From assembly GCA_002413665.1 (NCBI GenBank), contig DHXK01000188.1:9309-15801 (forward strand): 6,493 nt of DNA, written 5' to 3'. Position numbers and translations under genes: made by a program. This stretch comes from Legionellales bacterium UBA5158 (GTDB lineage Bacteria > Pseudomonadota > Gammaproteobacteria > DSM-16500). Below are positions 1-4,815 of the stretch, piece after piece (position 1 is the first letter of the stretch; the number at the start of each line of letters is the position of its first letter). A model generated the notes under the pieces. The model was not told the DNA's origin and did not search any database. It saw only the letters and a list, made by a program, of their open reading frames with translations.

Positions 1-18
1 TCCCCGCCTTCGCGGGGA
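1..18 (-). terminator. GC-rich hairpin after gltA, possible terminator or repeat edge
   Basis: Seen: TCCCCGC, a 4-base loop (CTTC on the plus strand, GAAG on the minus strand) and GCGGGGA form a perfect 7-bp stem. It lies 24 bases past the gltA stop codon and stands out in otherwise AT-rich DNA. Read in the gltA direction it would be a strong terminator stem, but any T tract would lie beyond the left edge of the window and cannot be seen. The bases right of the stem read AGAC, so the arms may extend outward. GC-rich palindromes of this kind also occur as dispersed intergenic repeats in many proteobacteria, and that is an equally good explanation. Confidence 0.45.
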
Positions 19-42
19 AGACATAATATTTAGTAGGATTTT

Positions 43-1329
43 TTATTTCCTTTCTTTCATCTTTTTAAAACTGCGCTCAGTTAAGCCTGTATAAAGCTGC
101 CTAGGCCTTGCTAATCGATAGGGATTGCTAATCATTTCATTCCATTGTGCGACCCATCCTATCGTTCTTGCTAAAGCAAAAATAACAGTGAACATATTAG
201 TAGGAATTCCAATAGCACTGAGCGTAATACCCGAATAAAAATCTACATTAGGATATAATTTTCTTTCGATGAAATAAGGATCTTGAAGAGCAATTTTTTC
301 TAATTCCATTGCAATTTTAAAGTATGGATCATCATGTGCTCCAACTGCCTCTAGCACTTCATGACAAGTTTCACGCATGACAGTTGCACGAGGATCAAAA
401 TTTTTGTAAACCCGATGTCCGAAACCCATCAATCTAAATTTATCATTTGGATCTTTTGCCTTTGCTATATATTTAGGTATATTCGATATGTCGCCAATTT
501 CATGCAACATGTTAAGGGCAGCCTCATTCGCACCACCATGAGCAGGCCCCCATAATGCTGCGATACCTGCTGAGATGCACGCATAAGGATTTGCACCGGT
601 TGAGCCCGCAAGGCGTACTGTCGAAGTAGAAGCATTTTGTTCATGATCGGCATGTAGAATTAAAATACGGTCCAATGCACGTGACACAACAGGATCCGGC
701 AAATAATCTTCACATGATGTACTAAACATCATTTGTAAAAAATTTTCTGTATAAGACAAGTCATTCTGCGGAGGCATGAAAGGCTGACCTATAGTGTATT
801 TATAACACATAGCAGCAATGGTCGGCATTTTTGCAATAAGTCGAAAGGCAGAAGTCGCACGATTTTCCGGATTTTTTATATCTAAAGTATCGTGATAAAA
901 AGCAGAAAGTGCGCCAACCACACCAACCATGACAGCCATCGGATGAGCATCTCGTCGAAACCCATTGAAAAAATTACGCATTTGCTCATGGACCATGGTA
1001 TGTCTATTGATAGTTTTACAAAATTCCTCATGTTGAGACTGGGAGGGTAACTCTCCGTTTAGTAACAAATAACAGACTTCAAGAAAATTAGATTGAGTCG
1101 CAAGATCATTTATTGTGTAACCTCTATGCAGAAGTACACCTTTATCACCATCGATGAAAGTTATTTTAGATTCGCAAGCTGCTGTCGCTGTAAAACCTGG
1201 ATCATAAGTGAAATAACCATTTTTACCCAATGGCCCCACGTCAATGACGTCAGGACCTAAGGTTCCTGAAAGCACATCTAATTCAATTGTTTTATCGCCA
1301 ATGATCAGTTTTGCTTTTTTTTGCGTCAT
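43..1329 (-). CDS. gltA: Citrate synthase, type II (hexameric, NADH-sensitive form)
   Basis: Condenses oxaloacetate with acetyl-CoA to give citrate, the entry step of the TCA cycle, in the cytoplasm. The 428-residue product matches the usual length of the gammaproteobacterial enzyme (427 in E. coli) and aligns without obvious gaps. Visible catalytic residues are His264 (GPAHGGANEA), His305 (MGFGHRVYKN) and Asp363 (YPNVDFYSG), with substrate-binding Arg314, Arg388 and Arg408. Residues that bind the inhibitor NADH in the E. coli enzyme are also present: Arg109, His110, Thr111, Met112, Tyr145, Arg163, Lys167, Asn189 and Cys206. The open frame continues upstream to an ATG at 1423-1425. I chose the ATG at 1327-1329 because the protein then begins like E. 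coli GltA, an AAGGA lies 11 bases upstream, and the promoter sits inside the longer frame. One small oddity is Gln395 where relatives usually have His (WIAHW). gltA is divergent from sdhC. Confidence 0.97.
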   Translation of the reverse strand: MTQKKAKLIIGDKTIELDVLSGTLGPDVIDVGPLGKNGYFTYDPGFTATAACESKITFIDGDKGVLLHRGYTINDLATQSNFLEVCYLLLNGELPSQSQHEEFCKTINRHTMVHEQMRNFFNGFRRDAHPMAVMVGVVGALSAFYHDTLDIKNPENRATSAFRLIAKMPTIAAMCYKYTIGQPFMPPQNDLSYTENFLQMMFSTSCEDYLPDPVVSRALDRILILHADHEQNASTSTVRLAGSTGANPYACISAGIAALWGPAHGGANEAALNMLHEIGDISNIPKYIAKAKDPNDKFRLMGFGHRVYKNFDPRATVMRETCHEVLEAVGAHDDPYFKIAMELEKIALQDPYFIERKLYPNVDFYSGITLSAIGIPTNMFTVIFALARTIGWVAQWNEMISNPYRLARPRQLYTGLTERSFKKMKERK

Positions 1330-1340
1330 AATTGATGCGT

Positions 1341-1345
1341 TCCTT
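1341..1345 (-). promoter_or_regulatory. Ribosome binding site of gltA
   Basis: AAGGA on the minus strand, 11 bases before the ATG at 1327-1329. The spacing is a little long but equals that of the sdhC site. It supports the short start and the 428-residue protein. Confidence 0.65.
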
Positions 1346-1360
1346 GTGATAATGAGATTA

Positions 1361-1389
1361 ACTATAAGAACTAGAAGGCATGTTGTCAA
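1361..1389 (-). promoter_or_regulatory. Sigma70-type promoter of gltA
   Basis: On the minus strand a perfect -35 box TTGACA (plus positions 1384-1389) is followed by a 17-bp spacer and the -10 box TATAGT (1361-1366). Transcription would start near 1353-1354, giving a leader of about 25 bases before the ATG of gltA. The match and spacing are near ideal for the housekeeping sigma factor. The promoter lies inside the in-frame upstream extension of gltA, which argues that the extension is not translated. Confidence 0.75.
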
Positions 1390-1409
1390 ACTCCACTTAA
1401 TTAGAATGT

Positions 1410-1438
1410 TTGATTTGCCTCTCATAGCTAGTTATAAT
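1410..1438 (+). promoter_or_regulatory. Sigma70-type promoter of the sdhCDAB operon
   Basis: The -35 box TTGATT (1410-1415), a 17-bp spacer and a perfect -10 box TATAAT (1433-1438) point rightward to sdhC. Transcription would start near 1444-1445, giving an untranslated leader of about 70 bases before the GTG start at 1516. It stands back to back with the gltA promoter, with 20 bp (1390-1409) between the two -35 boxes. A regulator bound there could act on both. Confidence 0.75.
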
Positions 1439-1496
1439 TATTCAGCTTTTCGTTAATAGTTTCTAGTTGTGCTTTTTTGAAGCTATGCATATTAAA

Positions 1497-1513
1497 CTCA
1501 AGGAAATATTGAG
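1497..1513 (+). promoter_or_regulatory. Ribosome binding site of sdhC inside a small hairpin
   Basis: AAGGA at 1500-1504 lies 11 bases before the GTG start of sdhC. It falls at the loop of a short inverted repeat: CTCAA (1497-1501) pairs with TTGAG (1509-1513) around a 7-base loop that contains GGA. The stem has five pairs, only two of them G-C, so it is weak. It could slightly tune translation or be chance. Confidence 0.5.
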
Positions 1514-1515
1514 CT

Positions 1516-1890
1516 GTGAAAGATACCAGACCTAAGAACCTAAACCTTTTAACTATCCGATTTCCAATGCCTGCTATTATTTCTATTTTACACAGAATTT
1601 CAGGTGTTTTCTTATTCCTTATGATTCCGTTGATGTTATGGGTGTTGGAATATTCATTAGAAACACAAAACAATTTTCAGATCCTTCATGATAAACTCAC
1701 ATCTACCAGCGGCAAGATTATTATTTTGCTGTGCTTAGCTGCTTTCCTCTATCATTTTGTAGCTGGAATACGACATTTACTGATGGACATGGAGATAGGT
1801 GTAGAGCTTAAAAGCGGCAAATACTCTGCTATTTTAACATTAATTATTACATTTCTACTGACCGTTCTTGCAGGTATTTATTTATGGTGA
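1516..1890 (+). CDS. sdhC: Succinate dehydrogenase cytochrome b556 subunit
   Basis: Membrane anchor of complex II; with SdhD it binds haem b and ubiquinone and fixes SdhAB to the inner membrane. The protein has 124 residues (129 in E. coli). It opens with the family motif RPKNLNLLTIRFP (5-17), followed by SILHR (23-27), whose Ser23 and Arg27 correspond to quinone-pocket residues of the E. coli subunit. Three hydrophobic segments lie near residues 20-43, 66-88 and 103-123. His80 in YHFVAGIRH aligns with the axial haem ligand His84 of E. coli. The start is GTG: an in-frame TGA lies two codons upstream at 1510-1512, no ATG alternative fits the conserved N terminus, and AAGGA precedes it. It is the first gene of the sdhCDAB operon and overlaps sdhD by 7 bases. 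Confidence 0.95.
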   Translation: MKDTRPKNLNLLTIRFPMPAIISILHRISGVFLFLMIPLMLWVLEYSLETQNNFQILHDKLTSTSGKIIILLCLAAFLYHFVAGIRHLLMDMEIGVELKSGKYSAILTLIITFLLTVLAGIYLW

Positions 1891-2231
1891 AATCAGTTTT
1901 AGGTGTCAGTCATCAGGGATTAAGAGATTGGTTAATTCAAAGAGTATCAGCCATAGTCATGGCTATTTACAGTACCGGTCTTATTGCTTATTTCTTAGCA
2001 CATCCTAATCTAGATTACGTTGATTGGCATATGTTGTTTAGCCATCCCTTGATGAAAGTTGCAAGTATATTGTTCATCACATGTTTATTGTTTCATGCCT
2101 GGGTAGGCATGTGGACGATATTCACGGACTATATAACGATTTTTATCTTAAGACTCATTTTGCAGATTTTAGTTTTTCTTAGTTTAGTCGCTAGCTTCTT
2201 CTGGGCGCTACAGATTTTATGGGGTGTTTAA
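1884..2231 (+). CDS. sdhD: Succinate dehydrogenase hydrophobic membrane anchor subunit
   Basis: Second membrane anchor of complex II; shares haem b and the ubiquinone site with SdhC and SdhB. Its 115 residues equal the length of E. coli SdhD. Three hydrophobic segments lie near residues 18-38, 56-80 and 88-112. The hallmark HAWVGMW...TDY carries His71 (second axial haem ligand) and Asp82-Tyr83 (quinone pocket), at the same numbers as in E. coli. The C terminus WGV is also conserved. The ATG lies inside the end of sdhC, with AGGT 8 bases upstream (1872-1875), which suggests translational coupling. Sequence away from the haem motif is more divergent, as is usual for this subunit. Confidence 0.95.
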   Translation: MVKSVLGVSHQGLRDWLIQRVSAIVMAIYSTGLIAYFLAHPNLDYVDWHMLFSHPLMKVASILFITCLLFHAWVGMWTIFTDYITIFILRLILQILVFLSLVASFFWALQILWGV

Positions 2232-2235
2232 TTTT

Positions 2236-4008
2236 ATGGATTCTGCAATGAACTTAGCTACGCAAACATTTGACGCCATTATTGTTGGCGGCGGTGGAGC
2301 AGGGCTGCGAGCTTCAATCGAGTTAGCTCAATCTGGCTTACATGTAGCTGTTATCTCCAAAGTTTTCCCCACTCGCTCGCATACAGTTTCTGCGCAAGGT
2401 GGCATTAACGCTGCCTTAGGAAACACTGATGGCAGTGATGATTGGCGCTGGCATATGTACGATACAATAATGGGATCCGATTTTTTAGGTGATCAAGACG
2501 CTATTGAATACATGTGTAAGAATGCTCCTCAATCCATTTATGAGCTTGAGCACATGGGATTGCCTTTCTCACGTTTGGAGGATGGTAAAATTTATCAAAG
2601 AGCTTTTGGCGGGCAAACACGCGACTTCGGTGGCGAATTAGTGCGCCGTACATGTTGTGCTGCCGATAGAACTGGACATGCCATGTTGCACACTATGTAT
2701 CAAAAAAACATAGAAGTGAAAACTCAATTTTTTAATGAATGGTTTGCTATAGACCTGGTTAAAACTGAAGATGGCATCGCAGGCGTTATTGCCATGTGCA
2801 TTGAAACAAGCGAAATTGTATTTTTAAAAGCCCGCGCCACTATTCTAGCAACCGGCGGAGCTGGACGAATTTTTCAATCCACCACTAATGCACATATCAA
2901 TACGGGTGATGGTTTAGGGATGGCTCTACGTGCTGGTCTACCTTTACAAGATATGGAATTTTGGCAATTTCATCCTACTGGTATTGCCGGTGCCGGAACA
3001 TTGATTACCGAAGGAGCTCGTGGTGAAGGTGGATATCTCATCAATAAAGATGGTGAACGATTCATGGAACGTTACGCTCCTCACTTAAAAGATTTATCTT
3101 GCCGTGATGTCGTAGCGCGATCTTCCACTATCGAGATTCGTGAAGGTCGTGGTTGCGGCCCTAAAGGGGACCATGTACTGCTTAAAATAGATCATTTGGG
3201 CGAACAAGTTATCAATGAACGCTTACCTGGAATACGAGACCTATCGATTACTTTTGCTGGTGTAGATCCGCTAAAAGATCCTATTCCCGTTGTTCCTACT
3301 TGCCATTATCTAATGGGTGGAATTCCCACTAATGTACATGGCCAAGCACTGACCATCGACGACGCTGGCAATGATAAAATTGTTGAGGGTTTGTACGCAG
3401 TGGGTGAATGCGCATGTGTTTCAGTGCATGGAGCAAACCGTTTAGGTGCTAACTCTTTACTTGATTTAATCGTTTTTGGGCGTGCAGCTGGCTTGCATGT
3501 TCAACAAGCCATACGTGAAGGTTTAGGATATAGAGAAGCTTCACCTGCTGAAATAGATGTTGCTTTAACACGATTCAATCATTGGAATAGCAATGAAAAT
3601 GGTGAAAGTGTAGAACAGATTCGTGCTGCATTACAAAGAATCATGCAAGATGATTTTGGTGTGTTTCGTACTGCTGACAGCATGCAAGAAGGCTTTGAAA
3701 AACTAAAAAAACTGAAAGAACGTTTAAAGACTGCCTCTATTCAAGATAAAAGTAATTGTTTCAATACATCACGTATAGAAGCACTTGAGTTAGACAATCT
3801 TATGGCCAGTGCTTTAGCCACAGCTTATCTTGCTAATGAACGTACTGAAAGCCGCGGTGCTCATGCTCGGTATGATTATCCTGAACGAGATGATAATAAC
3901 TGGCTCAAACATTCTATTTATTTTGCCGATGGACGAATTGCATTTCGTCCTATCAACATGAAGCCTCTAGAAGTGGCGCCCATCGAACTTACGGCTAGAC
4001 ACCAATAG
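2236..4008 (+). CDS. sdhA: Succinate dehydrogenase flavoprotein subunit
   Basis: Catalytic subunit of complex II; oxidises succinate to fumarate and passes electrons from covalent FAD to SdhB on the cytoplasmic face of the inner membrane. With this start it has 590 residues (588 in E. coli). The FAD-binding motif is VGGGGAGLRA near residues 17-26, and His49 in TRSHTVSAQGG is the covalent FAD attachment site. Active-site residues seen are His246 (HPTGI), Thr258-Glu259, Arg290 (RDVVARS), His357 (CHYLMGG) and Arg402 (GANRLGANSLLDL). The C-terminal domain ends with the conserved TESRGAHARYDYPERDD block. GGGG at 2221-2224 lies 11 bases before this ATG. The ATG at 2248 would give 586 residues and the exact E. 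coli N-terminal length, so it is a real alternative; a GTG at 2224 is less likely. It follows sdhD by 4 bases. Confidence 0.96.
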   Translation: MDSAMNLATQTFDAIIVGGGGAGLRASIELAQSGLHVAVISKVFPTRSHTVSAQGGINAALGNTDGSDDWRWHMYDTIMGSDFLGDQDAIEYMCKNAPQSIYELEHMGLPFSRLEDGKIYQRAFGGQTRDFGGELVRRTCCAADRTGHAMLHTMYQKNIEVKTQFFNEWFAIDLVKTEDGIAGVIAMCIETSEIVFLKARATILATGGAGRIFQSTTNAHINTGDGLGMALRAGLPLQDMEFWQFHPTGIAGAGTLITEGARGEGGYLINKDGERFMERYAPHLKDLSCRDVVARSSTIEIREGRGCGPKGDHVLLKIDHLGEQVINERLPGIRDLSITFAGVDPLKDPIPVVPTCHYLMGGIPTNVHGQALTIDDAGNDKIVEGLYAVGECACVSVHGANRLGANSLLDLIVFGRAAGLHVQQAIREGLGYREASPAEIDVALTRFNHWNSNENGESVEQIRAALQRIMQDDFGVFRTADSMQEGFEKLKKLKERLKTASIQDKSNCFNTSRIEALELDNLMASALATAYLANERTESRGAHARYDYPERDDNNWLKHSIYFADGRIAFRPINMKPLEVAPIELTARHQ

Positions 4009-4012
4009 GGGA
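4007..4012 (+). promoter_or_regulatory. Ribosome binding site of sdhB overlapping the sdhA stop
   Basis: AGGGGA, 6 bases before the sdhB ATG, is the best-spaced Shine-Dalgarno site in the window. It overlaps the TAG stop of sdhA (4006-4008), so ribosomes finishing SdhA are placed directly on the sdhB start. This favours matched production of the two soluble subunits. Confidence 0.7.
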
Positions 4013-4018
4013 TTAGAC

Positions 4019-4720
4019 ATGCGTTTTTCTATCTATCGCTTTAACCCAGAAACAGACAGCAAACCCTATATGCAAAATTTTGATGTGGATGTCAAAGAGC
4101 ATAGTTGTAATATGGTTCTGGATGCATTAATTGTTATTAAAAATATTGGCGATGATACACTAACTTTTCGACGTTCCTGTCGCGAAGGAGTTTGTGGCTC
4201 AGACGGCATGAATATGAATGGAAAAAATGGCTTGGCATGTGTCACTCATTTGTCATCCCTAAAAGAGCCAATCATAATTAGACCTTTGCCAGGATTACCC
4301 GTTGTGCGTGACTTGGTAGTCGATATGACACAGTTTTACCAACAGTTTGAAAAGGTTAAACCCTACTTACAAAACACTGACCAAGAGCCTGCCAAAGAGC
4401 GATTACAATCACCTGAAGATCGTGCTAAACTTGATGGTTTATACGAGTGCATACTCTGTGCATGTTGTTCGACTTCGTGCCCATCGTTTTGGTGGAATCC
4501 CGATAAATTTATAGGTCCTGCTGGTTTATTACAGGCTTATCGTTTTATCGCAGATACCCGTGATACAGCAACCCAAGCTCGCTTAGCTGATTTAGTAGAT
4601 CCATTTAGCTTATTTAGATGCCGTGGCATTATGAATTGTGTGGATGTTTGTCCTAAAGGATTGAATCCAACAAAAGCTATTAACCACATAAAAGAGTTAA
4701 TGTTAAAAGAATCAATATAA
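4019..4720 (+). CDS. sdhB: Succinate dehydrogenase iron-sulfur subunit
   Basis: Carries electrons from the SdhA flavin through three iron-sulfur clusters to ubiquinone at the SdhCD membrane interface. It has 233 residues (238 in E. coli). The N-terminal plant-ferredoxin-like domain holds the [2Fe-2S] ligands Cys54, Cys59, Asp62 and Cys74; an Asp at the third position, as in E. coli, is known. The C-terminal domain has CILCACCSTSC: Cys144, Cys147, Cys150 and Cys211 match the [4Fe-4S] ligands, and Cys154, Cys201 and Cys207 match the [3Fe-4S] ligands. Trp159 corresponds to the quinone-site Trp164 of E. coli. Arg202 stands where E. coli has His207 beside the [3Fe-4S] cluster. The gene starts 10 bases after sdhA and ends the sdh operon, followed by a likely terminator. 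Confidence 0.97.
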   Translation: MRFSIYRFNPETDSKPYMQNFDVDVKEHSCNMVLDALIVIKNIGDDTLTFRRSCREGVCGSDGMNMNGKNGLACVTHLSSLKEPIIIRPLPGLPVVRDLVVDMTQFYQQFEKVKPYLQNTDQEPAKERLQSPEDRAKLDGLYECILCACCSTSCPSFWWNPDKFIGPAGLLQAYRFIADTRDTATQARLADLVDPFSLFRCRGIMNCVDVCPKGLNPTKAINHIKELMLKESI

Positions 4721-4759
4721 CAATAAAATACTATTAACTTTTAATACACACTTTATAAC

Positions 4760-4792
4760 ATCAGCGTATTTTATTGAGTATGCTGATTTTTT
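4760..4792 (+). terminator. Rho-independent terminator between sdhB and sucA
   Basis: ATCAGCGTA (4760-4768) pairs with TATGCTGAT (4779-4787) in a 9-bp stem with one G-T pair and a 10-base loop. The last base of the stem begins a run of six T residues (4787-4792). It starts 39 bases after the sdhB stop and ends 23 bases before the sucA start. The stem is only moderately stable (three G-C pairs), so partial read-through into sucA is plausible. It implies that sdhCDAB and sucA are at least partly separate in expression. Confidence 0.6.
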
Positions 4793-4815
4793 ATTTCCTA
4801 ATAGATGGTTCACTC

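Noticed and set aside
1330..1425. Coding extension of gltA with a membrane-like segment
   Set aside because: It contains the gltA -35 and -10 boxes and is not part of known citrate synthases; the 428-residue form has family length and its own ribosome binding site.
1428..1673. 81-codon minus-strand frame over the sdhC leader and 5' end
   Set aside because: It overlaps a clear sdhC coding region and its promoter-proximal leader, matches no family I recognise, and has no supporting context.
4732..4759. Possible sucA promoter with -10 box TATAAC at 4754-4759
   Set aside because: No -35-like hexamer at 16-18 bp; TTAACT upstream is only 14 bp away, and the box abuts the terminator stem. AT-rich DNA gives such hits by chance.
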